From: Comamonadaceae bacterium
GTDB taxonomy: Bacteria; Pseudomonadota; Gammaproteobacteria; Burkholderiales; Burkholderiaceae_C
Direction: 5' to 3'
Assembly (NCBI GenBank): GCA_947455145.1
Contig: CANGME010000018.1
Span: 1 to 62,634, forward strand
Length of the DNA: 62,634 nt
Shown: piece after piece, positions 34,320 to 42,346 of the stretch
Layout: the number at the start of each line of letters is the position of its first letter
How positions within the stretch are numbered: the stretch's first letter is position 1
Translations under genes and position numbers: made by a program
Notes under the pieces: model-generated
The model's input: the letters and a program-made list of their open reading frames with translations, nothing else
Told to the model about the DNA's origin: nothing
The model's database searches: none

Positions 34320-35183
34320 TTAGCCCATCAAAGCCAGAGCTTCACTTCTGCCTTGGGTGTAGGTGAGCTGCACATTGGTACCACTGGTGCAGTCCATATT
34401 GATGGCCGCCACCTTCTGTGCAGGTTGCAGGTACACGCGCTGTTGGTGCGTGAACATTTGCGGCAAATCGGCGCGGTGGCGGGTCAATAGCACCAGCGTT
34501 TCAGGGTCACCTTGGCGGTCTTGCGGCAGGGGGATGCTGTCGTAAAAGCCGCCGTCCAATGCGGCGCGGCCTGCGACGCGGTGGATGGGGGTGATGGGCA
34601 CGGCAGCGGCAGAAGCCAACAGCAGGGTGCGCGCGTCTGCCAGCTTGGGGCTTTGGGTCAAGTCCAGGTACTCGGCGCGAAAGCCCAGATGGTGCGGCAG
34701 GCGGGCGTGAAAATTTTTCAACCAAAACTTTTCGCTGGCATACAGGCCCAGGGCCAGCAGGGTGGACAGCGTCAGCGGCAAATAGGGGATGGGCCGCGTG
34801 ATAACGACTTCGATTTTTAAGCCGAGCTTTTTAAGTTTCTCCAGATCACTCTCGTCCAGAAAGCTGCCAATCCAGTCCGGGTAAATGCGCGGCAACATAA
34901 AGGGTCGCTGACCTTTAAGCAGATCGCGCCATTCAATGTTGCGCGCCGTGGCGTTGAAGCGCTCGGTGGCACAGACCAATGCGTCTGATAAACGCCCTGT
35001 GGCAAAAGCCGTGGCAATGCCCGCACCCGCGCTGGCCCCAACCAGGCGCTGGGCTTGCCAGCAGGCGTGTTGTGACAAGACCTCCACCACGCCCGCTTGC
35101 CACCAGCAGCGGTTGCCACCGCCTGCGAAGACGATGTTGTGGAAGCTGCGGCTTAAAAATTCTTGGGATGTGATGGCTTGCAT
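34320..35183 (-). CDS. Patatin-like phospholipase (second of a tandem pair)
   Basis: A 287-residue patatin-type serine hydrolase. It has the Gly-rich oxyanion loop FAGGGNRCWWQAG, the nucleophile elbow GASAGAG and the catalytic Asp in LDGGFYDS. Such enzymes cleave acyl groups from lipids using a Ser-Asp dyad. The start is the ATG at 35183, which overlaps the upstream stop as TGATG; a longer in-frame start at 35210 is not needed. The one-base overlap implies translational coupling with the preceding patatin. The two proteins have different sequences and lengths. Confidence 0.83.
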   Translation of the reverse strand: MQAITSQEFLSRSFHNIVFAGGGNRCWWQAGVVEVLSQHACWQAQRLVGASAGAGIATAFATGRLSDALVCATERFNATARNIEWRDLLKGQRPFMLPRIYPDWIGSFLDESDLEKLKKLGLKIEVVITRPIPYLPLTLSTLLALGLYASEKFWLKNFHARLPHHLGFRAEYLDLTQSPKLADARTLLLASAAAVPITPIHRVAGRAALDGGFYDSIPLPQDRQGDPETLVLLTRHRADLPQMFTHQQRVYLQPAQKVAAINMDCTSGTNVQLTYTQGRSEALALMG

Positions 35184-36397
35184 CAGGGCATTGTCGCAGT
35201 CTCTTTCCAACCAAAAAAATTCAATATTTCGTCTTTTTGGTTTTGTGCATCCGCGTAGCCTAGGGCAATCAGTTCTTGGGTAAAGGCCGACTCGAACAGG
35301 AGGTAGCTGGCCAGGGCAGCCCCCTTCACGTCCGAGGCTTTGGACGACACGCCCAGGCTGCCGAGCATGGCGCGCACCGCGATAGGCAAGGCGTCAACGT
35401 GCCGTGCGGCAATGTCGTCCAGCCGCTCTGAAGGAGCAATCAGTAGCAGCTCGATGGGTTTGAGGGCGCTGCTGGTGCGTTCGCTGGGGGGAATCAATTG
35501 CAGGGTTTGATTGATGCGACGCATGCGCTCCACATCCACCGACAGGGCATCCAGAAAAATGTTGGACAAGGCGTGTCCGGCGATTTGCGCCAGTGAGGGA
35601 TAGGAATTCTCTTTGTTCTGATCCGGAGGGGCCTGGGGCTCATGCATACGGCCCGCGCCGATGACCAGCACACGGTCGGCCCCCAGGTGGATAGCGGGCG
35701 CGATGGGCGCGGACTGGCGCATGGAGCCGTCACCAAAATATTCGGTATTGCCGTTGATTTGCAGCGCTGTGGCCGGGAAGACAAAAGGAATGGCCGACGA
35801 GGCCAACAAGTGTTCATGCGTGATGTGGTCATTCACCGCCAGGCGCTGTGAGCGAATCCAGGGCCGCAGGTGGGACAGGCCTTCAAAAAAAGTGACGTGC
35901 TGGCCCGAGCTGTAGCTGGACGCTGTCACGGCTAGTGCGTGAAGATGGCCTTGGGCGATGAGCACCGGCAGTCGCTCCAGCGGCACCATGGTGGTGAGCA
36001 GTTGAGCCAGCGGCGTGTTGTCCAACAAAGAGCGGGGTTTGAGTCGCCGCCACCGGGCAATCACCCAGCCTAAAGAGACCAGGCTGATCCAGCGCGCGCC
36101 AGTGCGCATGACGCTGAGAACGTCGGACTGATAGACCTCATGGGTTTGGAAATTTTTCCAGATCGAGGCCACGCGCCGAACAGTCTGGTCAAAGTCATCC
36201 GCCCCGCAGGCCAGTGCTGCGGCATTTAGCGCCCCTGCCGATGTGCCGGTGATGATTGAGAAAGGATTTCGCTCATTCAGTGCGCCGCTATCTTTGCGTA
36301 TGTCGGCAATTGCTTCTAGGACACCCATTTGGTAGGCTGCACGAGAACCGCCTCCGGTCAGGAGAAGTCCGCAGGTTTGAGAGTCTTTATCAGGCAT
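35183..36397 (-). CDS. Patatin-like phospholipase (first of a tandem pair)
   Basis: A 404-residue patatin-family protein. The oxyanion loop is LTGGGSRAAYQMGVL, the Ser nucleophile lies in GTSAGALNA and the catalytic Asp in FGDGSMRQSAPI. A hydrophobic stretch (WISLVSLGWVIA) may touch membrane. A longer C-terminal helical part (about residues 270-404) of unknown role is absent from its neighbour. It is probably cytoplasmic or membrane-peripheral. It is divergent from the mrp gene, with about 140 bases between the starts that must hold both promoters. Confidence 0.83.
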   Translation of the reverse strand: MPDKDSQTCGLLLTGGGSRAAYQMGVLEAIADIRKDSGALNERNPFSIITGTSAGALNAAALACGADDFDQTVRRVASIWKNFQTHEVYQSDVLSVMRTGARWISLVSLGWVIARWRRLKPRSLLDNTPLAQLLTTMVPLERLPVLIAQGHLHALAVTASSYSSGQHVTFFEGLSHLRPWIRSQRLAVNDHITHEHLLASSAIPFVFPATALQINGNTEYFGDGSMRQSAPIAPAIHLGADRVLVIGAGRMHEPQAPPDQNKENSYPSLAQIAGHALSNIFLDALSVDVERMRRINQTLQLIPPSERTSSALKPIELLLIAPSERLDDIAARHVDALPIAVRAMLGSLGVSSKASDVKGAALASYLLFESAFTQELIALGYADAQNQKDEILNFFGWKETATMP

Positions 36398-36537
36398 AAA
36401 CCCATTATGAGGGTCTCTTTGTCCGGCAAAACTTCATTGCTGGCCTGCTTTTCTGGTCTTTTTTTTCGACTCTGGTTGTAGATGGCGCAAGCGAGATACG
36501 TAGCTTCGTTAGACTAGACCCACTTTCAGGAGACATG

Positions 36538-37629
36538 ATGGCAGTGACAGACCAGGCGCTTTTAGACGCGCTCAAACTCGTAATCGACCCCAACACGGGC
36601 AAAGATTTTGTATCCACCAAAGCCATTCGCAACCTCACGGTGACCGATGGCGACGTGACCTTTGATGTGGAACTGGGTTACCCGGCCAAGAGCCAAATCC
36701 CCGGTTTTCGCAAAGCGCTGATCGCCGCAGCCAAGGGCGTGGCAGGCGTGAGCAATGTGTCGGTGAACATCTCCACCCGCATCGTGGCCCATGCCGTGCA
36801 GCGCGGCGTGCAGTTGCTGCCTCGCGTGAAGAACATCGTGGCCGTGGCCTCTGGCAAGGGCGGCGTGGGCAAAAGCACCACCGCCGTCAACCTGGCGCTG
36901 GCCCTGGCGGCCGAAGGTGCGAGCGTGGGCCTGCTGGACGCCGACATCTATGGCCCCAGCATCCCCATGATGCTGGGCATTGACGGACGCCCCGAGAGCG
37001 AAGACGGTCAGACCATGGAGCCGCTGGAGAACTACGGCGTGCAGGTCATGTCCATCGGTTTTCTTGTGGCCCAAGATGAAGCCATGATTTGGCGCGGCCC
37101 CATGGCCACCCAGGCGCTGGAGCAAATGCTGCGCCAGACCAATTGGCGCGAGCTGGACTACCTCATCGTCGATCTACCCCCTGGCACCGGCGACATTCAG
37201 CTCACACTCAGCCAGCGCGTGCCCATGACCGGCGCGGTGATCGTCACCACACCGCAAGACATTGCCCTGCTGGACGCCAAAAAAGGCATCAAGATGTTTG
37301 AAAAAGTCGGCGTGCCGATTTTGGGCATTGTAGAAAACATGGCGGTGCACATTTGCAGCAATTGCGGTCAGGTTGAGCATATTTTTGGCGCTGACGGCGG
37401 CAAGAAAATGGCGGCTGACTACAACATGAGCTACCTGGGCGCACTGCCGCTGGACATGCAAATCCGCCTGCAAGCCGACAGCGGCAAGCCGACAGTGGTT
37501 GCCGACCCGGACGGCGACGTGGCTGCGATCTACAAGGCTGTGGCGCGTCAGGTGGCGGTGACGATTGCGGCCAAGAACAAAGACTTCTCGAACAAGTTTC
37601 CGAGCATCAAAATTTCCAAGGAAACCTGA
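36538..37629 (+). CDS. apbC: Iron-sulfur cluster carrier protein, Mrp/ApbC family
   Basis: A 363-residue P-loop ATPase that carries and delivers [4Fe-4S] clusters. It has an N-terminal MIP18-like domain (residues 1-85), then the deviant Walker A GKGGVGKST, DADIYGPSIPMMLG, DLPPGTGD and the cluster ligands in CSNCG. AGGAGA at 36528-36533 fits the ATG at 36538 better than the one at 36535. Its proximity to two Fe-S-rich formate dehydrogenases is notable, although the gene is a general housekeeping one. Confidence 0.93.
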   Translation: MAVTDQALLDALKLVIDPNTGKDFVSTKAIRNLTVTDGDVTFDVELGYPAKSQIPGFRKALIAAAKGVAGVSNVSVNISTRIVAHAVQRGVQLLPRVKNIVAVASGKGGVGKSTTAVNLALALAAEGASVGLLDADIYGPSIPMMLGIDGRPESEDGQTMEPLENYGVQVMSIGFLVAQDEAMIWRGPMATQALEQMLRQTNWRELDYLIVDLPPGTGDIQLTLSQRVPMTGAVIVTTPQDIALLDAKKGIKMFEKVGVPILGIVENMAVHICSNCGQVEHIFGADGGKKMAADYNMSYLGALPLDMQIRLQADSGKPTVVADPDGDVAAIYKAVARQVAVTIAAKNKDFSNKFPSIKISKET

Positions 37630-37639
37630 TGCCCGACAC

Positions 37640-37711
37640 CGTTCGCCCTGAGCTTGTCGAAGGGTTCTGGAATAGTCCAGCCATGGGCTTCGACAGGCTC
37701 AGCCCGAACGG
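37640..37711. repeat. REP-like palindrome (CTGAGCTTGTCGAAG family)
   Basis: The arm CGTTCGCCCTGAGCTTGTCG with AAG following (37640-37662) and the arm GGCTTCGACAGGCTCAGCCC with GAACG following are inverted copies flanking about 24 bases. The core is shared with the palindrome at 45379-45419, so this is a dispersed genomic element. It fills the gap between mrp and the LysR gene. Confidence 0.75.
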
Positions 37712-37720
37712 TACTTTGTC

Positions 37721-38680
37721 ATGAACCTGCTGGTCTCGATGCGCTACCTGGTCGCTCTGGACGAGCACAAGCACTTTGCGCGCGCGGCCCAGGCCTGCTT
37801 TGTCACGCAGCCCGCGCTCTCCAACGCCATCCGCGCGCTGGAGCAAGAGTTTGGCGCGGTCATCGTCAACCGGGGCCGCACCTTTGTCGGCTTCACCAGC
37901 GAGGGCCAGCGCATGCTGGCCAGCGCGCGCCGCATGCTGCATGAGCAGCAACTCCTCCAGCAAGAGTTCAACAGCGTCACCGCGCGCCCCCAAGGCCCGC
38001 TGCACATTGGCGCTGTGCCCACGGCGGAGGCCATAGCGGCGCGCTTTGCCGCCATGCTGCACGCCCGCTACCCCGGCATCACGCCCATCGTGCGGGCCAT
38101 GAGCTCGGTCGATATCGAAGCGGGGCTGGACAATCGCACCTTGGACATGGGTTTGGGGTTTACTGACCGGGTACGCCCTAGCGGCACACCACTGCGCACA
38201 CTGCCCCAGTACACAGAACATTATTTTTTGGTGCGCAAGGGTGAGACCCTGGGTGAGCAGGGCATTCAGATCGGCCAAGCCATGACGTGGAAGGACGCCG
38301 CCGCGCTGCCCCTGTGCCTGATGACGCCCGAGATGCACAACCGCCATATCGTGGACGCCGCCTTCGCGCAAGCCGGCGTGCCCGTCAAACCGGTGATGGA
38401 AACCAACGCCATCCTCACCCTGGCCCTGAGCGCCGTGGGCGGCACGGTGTGCAGTGTCATGCCCGGCGCGCTGGTGGGTGCCATGCGGGCCTACCGCGAG
38501 CTGCAAGCCTGCCCCCTGGTGAGCCCCGAAGTGCGCACTCCCATCGGCTTCATGGTGCTGCCCACAGACCGCATCTCCCGCACGCTGGACGCAGCACTCA
38601 CTTTGGCGCAAGACGCTGCTTGGCTGCGCCATGCGGCGGCGCACAGTGGCTTGTTGTCGGCAGCCAAGTCAAATAGCTGA
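37721..38680 (+). CDS. LysR-family transcriptional regulator, candidate FdsR
   Basis: A 319-residue LysR-type regulator. It has an N-terminal winged helix (HFARAAQACFVTQPALSNAIRALE, about residues 17-40), a linker helix and an effector-binding domain. In Cupriavidus necator the LysR-type regulator FdsR controls the NAD-linked formate dehydrogenase operon. Here the formate operon begins 1.85 kb downstream with only hipBA between, so this is a reasonable FdsR candidate; that is inference. The REP-like palindrome occupies its upstream region, leaving few bases for a promoter of its own, so it may be read through from mrp. Confidence 0.85.
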   Translation: MNLLVSMRYLVALDEHKHFARAAQACFVTQPALSNAIRALEQEFGAVIVNRGRTFVGFTSEGQRMLASARRMLHEQQLLQQEFNSVTARPQGPLHIGAVPTAEAIAARFAAMLHARYPGITPIVRAMSSVDIEAGLDNRTLDMGLGFTDRVRPSGTPLRTLPQYTEHYFLVRKGETLGEQGIQIGQAMTWKDAAALPLCLMTPEMHNRHIVDAAFAQAGVPVKPVMETNAILTLALSAVGGTVCSVMPGALVGAMRAYRELQACPLVSPEVRTPIGFMVLPTDRISRTLDAALTLAQDAAWLRHAAAHSGLLSAAKSNS

Positions 38681-38721
38681 GATGGCCAGGAGATTTTCAG
38701 GCTTGAGAATTTAGATTAATT

Positions 38722-38765
38722 AACATATATATTTGTTTTAATGTGTTTGTATTAATATATGTGTT
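38722..38765 (+). promoter_or_regulatory. Candidate HipB operator and promoter region
   Basis: In a sharply AT-rich gap, AACATATATA (38722-38731) and TATATGTGTT (38756-38765) form an inverted repeat matching at 9 of 10 positions. The right arm abuts the hipB ATG. HipB-type antitoxins repress their own operons by binding such dyads. No Shine-Dalgarno is seen, so a leaderless transcript is possible. Confidence 0.5.
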
Positions 38766-39137
38766 ATGTCGAAACGATCAAACGCCCTCGATTCAATGCC
38801 TTCTCCAGTGCTGGCGCACCTGCGCGCGCTAGGCGAGAACCTGGCCATTGCACGTAAGCGTCGCCGTGAGCCGCTTAAAGCGTGGGCGCAGCGCATTGGC
38901 GTCTCAGAGCCCACGTTGATGCGCATGGAGAAGGGCGACCCCAGCGTCTCGATGGGGGTCTATGCCACGGCGCTGTGGCTGATGGGGCGGGCGCAGGCTA
39001 TTGCCGATGTGGCGGCCCCGGAACATGACCAGGGTGCTTTGGAAGATGCCGTGCGGGTGGCCAAGGCGCGCGCCGTGCGCAAGCGTCCGTCACCCTACGG
39101 CAGCGCCGGTGGGGATGAGGGGGGGGCTGAGTCATGA
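38766..39137 (+). CDS. hipB: HipB-like XRE-family antitoxin
   Basis: A 123-residue DNA-binding protein with a Cro/CI helix-turn-helix (LKAWAQRIGVSEPTLMRMEKGDPSVS, about residues 37-62). The basic, flexible C-terminal tail may contact HipA. HipB neutralises HipA and represses the operon. The ATG at 38766 directly follows the operator dyad; a second in-frame ATG at 38796 is an alternative. Its stop overlaps the hipA start as ATGA, the usual coupling in these modules. Confidence 0.8.
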   Translation: MSKRSNALDSMPSPVLAHLRALGENLAIARKRRREPLKAWAQRIGVSEPTLMRMEKGDPSVSMGVYATALWLMGRAQAIADVAAPEHDQGALEDAVRVAKARAVRKRPSPYGSAGGDEGGAES

Positions 39138-40408
39138 TCGAGTTCGACATCAAAAACTACCAGCCCAGCGACTCGCTCTACCTCTGGTGGCTCGGCCATC
39201 CCGCAAGCCCGCGCTTGATCGGTGAGCTGCGGATGGCGCGCCAAACCAAAGGGGTGTCGCTCCTCTACGCAGCGCCTTGGCTCCAATCAGGCTTTTCGCT
39301 CAGCGAAGATATGCCCCTGGTCGCACGCGAGTTTTTCCCCACGGAGAAAGAGACGGCCGTTGGCGCGGTGGACGACGCGCGCCCGGACCGCTGGGGTGAG
39401 CGCGTCATACGCTTTCTTGACAAGCCGCCGCGTCTGGCTGTGCTGGACTTTCTCTTTTTCGCGGGTCACGAGCGCTTCGGTGCGCTCGGCGTATCCGTCT
39501 CGCCCGATGTGTACCTGGCGCGCGGCATGGGCGAGCTGCCGCAACTTGCCGACGCACGTGAAATTGAGCAACTCGTGCATCAGATCCTAGCCGGTGAGCC
39601 TATCGAAGAGCGCAAGCGTCGTCTGATCACACCAGGTGCCACGATGGGCGGCGCACGCCCTAAGGCGCTGCTGAACCTGGACGGCCACCCGTGGGTGCTC
39701 AAGTTCAACGAACCCGGTGAGCCCATTGACATGCCCTTGGTCGAACACGCCACCATGACGCTGGCCGCGCAGGCGGGCATCCGGGTAGCGCGCACGATGC
39801 CTGTGAAGGTGCAGCAAGGCCATGCGGTCGCCGTTAAGCGCTTTGACCGCGAAGGGGGCTTGCGCCGACATGCGCTGTCTGCCAATGTGGCCCTCAAAGC
39901 AACAGGAGAGGCGTCAGGTCATGCGGCAGGGGCGGCCCTCGGTTACCCCGAACTGGCGCAGTGGCTACGTCGTCGTGGTGTCACGGCGGGTGGCCTGCAC
40001 AGGGCGCAGATGCAAGAGCTGTTTCGCCGCATGGTGTTCAACATCCTGATCGACAATACCGACGATCACGAGAAAAACCATGTGCTGCTGATGACGGGCA
40101 GCGGGGAGTATGAGCTCTCACCGGCTTTTGATGTCCTGCCCTCCGGCCAAGCATTGGGCTACCAGCAAATGCGCGTTGGTGCCGATGCCGCAGACGCAAC
40201 ACTGGAGAATGCGCTGTCCGAGTGCGCTCAGTTTGGTCTGAAGCAAGCTGAGGCCGTCGCTCAAGTGAAGACGGTGGCTTTGGTCGTGGCCCATTGGAAG
40301 CAACACTTCGCACAAGCCGGGGTTGCCGCCCGTGACATTGAGTCGCTGTCCTGCCAGATCGATCGTCCCTTTCTGCGAGAGCAGAGGCTGAGTGCAAAAA
40401 TTGTCTAA
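39134..40408 (+). CDS. hipA: HipA-like serine/threonine kinase toxin
   Basis: A 424-residue HipA-type kinase. The N-subdomain 1 (about 25-120) is followed by the ATP loop TPGATMGGARPK (166-177), the Lys in WVLKFN, the catalytic loop NTDDHEKNH (308-316) and the metal-binding AFDVLP (331-336). All key kinase residues are present, so it should be active. E. coli HipA phosphorylates glutamyl-tRNA synthetase and induces persistence; the target here may differ. The module is inserted between the LysR gene and the formate dehydrogenase operon. Confidence 0.87.
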   Translation: MIEFDIKNYQPSDSLYLWWLGHPASPRLIGELRMARQTKGVSLLYAAPWLQSGFSLSEDMPLVAREFFPTEKETAVGAVDDARPDRWGERVIRFLDKPPRLAVLDFLFFAGHERFGALGVSVSPDVYLARGMGELPQLADAREIEQLVHQILAGEPIEERKRRLITPGATMGGARPKALLNLDGHPWVLKFNEPGEPIDMPLVEHATMTLAAQAGIRVARTMPVKVQQGHAVAVKRFDREGGLRRHALSANVALKATGEASGHAAGAALGYPELAQWLRRRGVTAGGLHRAQMQELFRRMVFNILIDNTDDHEKNHVLLMTGSGEYELSPAFDVLPSGQALGYQQMRVGADAADATLENALSECAQFGLKQAEAVAQVKTVALVVAHWKQHFAQAGVAARDIESLSCQIDRPFLREQRLSAKIV

Positions 40409-40531
40409 TAGGCCCTTGCGGAAGGTTTTCATTTATTTTTTGAATGAGCCCATGTTCCAATGCAATTTGACCCGCCCACTAGGGTGCTTGACACTCATAA
40501 AATTGCAGAATTTTGCTAACTAGGAAGACCG

Positions 40532-42346
40532 ATGAATCACCCAACGCCTAAGAGCGAAGTCAAGGCCGTGGCCCTGGCCACCGTTGATGAACTGCGCGCA
40601 CTGATCAAGCGCAAAAGCCGACTCAAGGGCCGTCAGGCCGATGAAGTGTCGCTGGACGAAGTGGTGGCCCTGATCGGCGAGAAGCCTGCCGAAGGCCATC
40701 GCCGTGACTTGTTGATCGAGCACCTGCACAAGCTCAACGACGCCTACCGCTGCCTGCACGACCGGCATTTGGTCGCTTTGGCCAAAGAGATGAACCTGCC
40801 CATGGCCGAGGTGTATGAGGTCGCCACGTTCTATCACCACTTCGAGGTGGTGCGCGGTGATGATGCCGCCCCCGGCCTGACCGTACGCGTATGCGACGGC
40901 CTGAGCTGCGAGCTGGCCGGTGCGCAAGATTTGCTGACGCGCCTGCCTGCCCTGCTGGGCCGCGACGATGTGCGTGTGGTGGCTGCGCCCTGCGTGGGCC
41001 GTTGCGAGCAGGCCCCGGTGGCCGTTGTGCACCAGAATCCGGTGCTGCTGGCCACGCCCGAGGCGGTGGTTTCAGTGGTGAATTCGGCTCTAGGCCAACA
41101 CCCAAATGCGCAAGAAGCTACAAATTTCGTAGCATCTGACTTTTCTTTGAAGAGCATTTCACCAACACCTGACGCGCAAGAAGTGGCCCCAGCCTATGCG
41201 GGCTACGCCACCTACCGCGCCCAAGGCGGCTACGCGCTCGCACAAGCGGTTAGCCAAGGCAAGCAAGAGATTGAATCCGTCATCAAGGCCATGGAAGACT
41301 CCGGCCTGCGCGGTCTGGGCGGCGCGGGTTTCCCGGCCGGGCGCAAGTGGCGCATCGTGCGCGACCAACCCGCACCGCGCCTGATGGCGGTGAATATTGA
41401 CGAGGGCGAGCCTGGTACGTTCAAAGACCGCACGTATCTGGAGCGCGACCCGCATCGCTTTTTGGAGGGCTTGCTGATTGCTGCCAAGGTGGTGGGCATA
41501 GACGCCTGCTACATCTACCTGCGCGACGAATACCACGGCTGCCGAGCCATTCTGGAGACCGAACTCAAAGCCTTACAGGCCAACCCGCCGTGCGAACTGC
41601 CATTGATTGAGCTGCGCCGCGGTGCCGGGGCCTACATCTGCGGTGAAGAGTCCGCCATGATCGAGAGCATCGAAGGCAAGCGCGGTGAGCCACGCATGCG
41701 CCCGCCCTACATCGCGCAGGTTGGCCTGTTTGGTCGCCCGACGCTGGAGCACAACTTCGAGACCCTGTACTGGGTGCGCGACATCGTAGAAAAAGGCCCG
41801 CAGTGGTTCAGCAGCTTTGGCCGCAATGGCCGCAAGGGGCTGCGCAGTTTCAGCGTCAGCGGGCGCGTCAAGCACCCGGGAGTGAAGCTAGCGCCAGCGG
41901 GCATCTCGGTGCGGGAGTTGATTGACGAATATTGCGGCGGCATGTTGGACGGGCACGATCTGTACGCCTATCTGCCCGGTGGTGCGTCGGGCGGTATTTT
42001 GCCCGCCAGCATGGACAACATCCCGCTGGACTTTGACACCTTGCAACCCTATGGCTGCTTCATCGGTTCAGCCGCCGTGATCGTGCTGGGTCACCAAGAC
42101 AGCGCACGCGCTGCCGCCACCAACATGATGCGATTCTTCGCGCATGAGAGCTGCGGCCAGTGCACGCCGTGCCGCGTGGGCACGGTGAAAGCTGTGTCGC
42201 TGATGGAAGCCCCGGTGTGGGACAACGAGACGCTGGAAGACCTGTGCCAAGTCATGGGCGATGCGTCCATCTGTGGTCTGGGGCAAGCCGCACCCAACCC
42301 CATTCGCTGTGTTCAAAAATACTTTCCTCAGGAGTTGGCCGTATGA
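40532..42346 (+). CDS. NAD-dependent formate dehydrogenase beta subunit (NuoE-NuoF fusion)
   Basis: A 604-residue fusion of a NuoE-like [2Fe-2S] domain (residues 30-190; CDGLSCELAG and CVGRCEQAP ligands) and a NuoF-like flavoprotein (240-604). The latter has the NADH/FMN loop GLGGAGFPAGRKW, GAYICGEESAM and the [4Fe-4S] motif ESCGQCTPCRVGT. It takes electrons from the catalytic subunit and reduces NAD+. Fusion of the two domains is known in Methylobacterium-type enzymes. The ribosome site is AGGAAG. Upstream 40409-40531 is the likely promoter region; I see TTGACA at 40488-40493 but no convincing -10. Overlaps the next gene by 4 bases. Confidence 0.9.
   Translation: MNHPTPKSEVKAVALATVDELRALIKRKSRLKGRQADEVSLDEVVALIGEKPAEGHRRDLLIEHLHKLNDAYRCLHDRHLVALAKEMNLPMAEVYEVATFYHHFEVVRGDDAAPGLTVRVCDGLSCELAGAQDLLTRLPALLGRDDVRVVAAPCVGRCEQAPVAVVHQNPVLLATPEAVVSVVNSALGQHPNAQEATNFVASDFSLKSISPTPDAQEVAPAYAGYATYRAQGGYALAQAVSQGKQEIESVIKAMEDSGLRGLGGAGFPAGRKWRIVRDQPAPRLMAVNIDEGEPGTFKDRTYLERDPHRFLEGLLIAAKVVGIDACYIYLRDEYHGCRAILETELKALQANPPCELPLIELRRGAGAYICGEESAMIESIEGKRGEPRMRPPYIAQVGLFGRPTLEHNFETLYWVRDIVEKGPQWFSSFGRNGRKGLRSFSVSGRVKHPGVKLAPAGISVRELIDEYCGGMLDGHDLYAYLPGGASGGILPASMDNIPLDFDTLQPYGCFIGSAAVIVLGHQDSARAAATNMMRFFAHESCGQCTPCRVGTVKAVSLMEAPVWDNETLEDLCQVMGDASICGLGQAAPNPIRCVQKYFPQELAV

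Noticed and set aside
37654-37944. Open frame of 96 codons across the REP-like palindrome and lysR start
   Set aside because: It reads the palindrome and then the LysR gene in a wrong frame; the LysR frame has clear domain support.
40480-40531. A sigma-54 promoter before the NAD-linked formate dehydrogenase (TTGACAC and TTGCA)
   Set aside because: The spacing between the two boxes is about 8 bases instead of 5 and the GG of the -24 box is missing. TTGACA could equally be a sigma-70 -35, but no good -10 follows.
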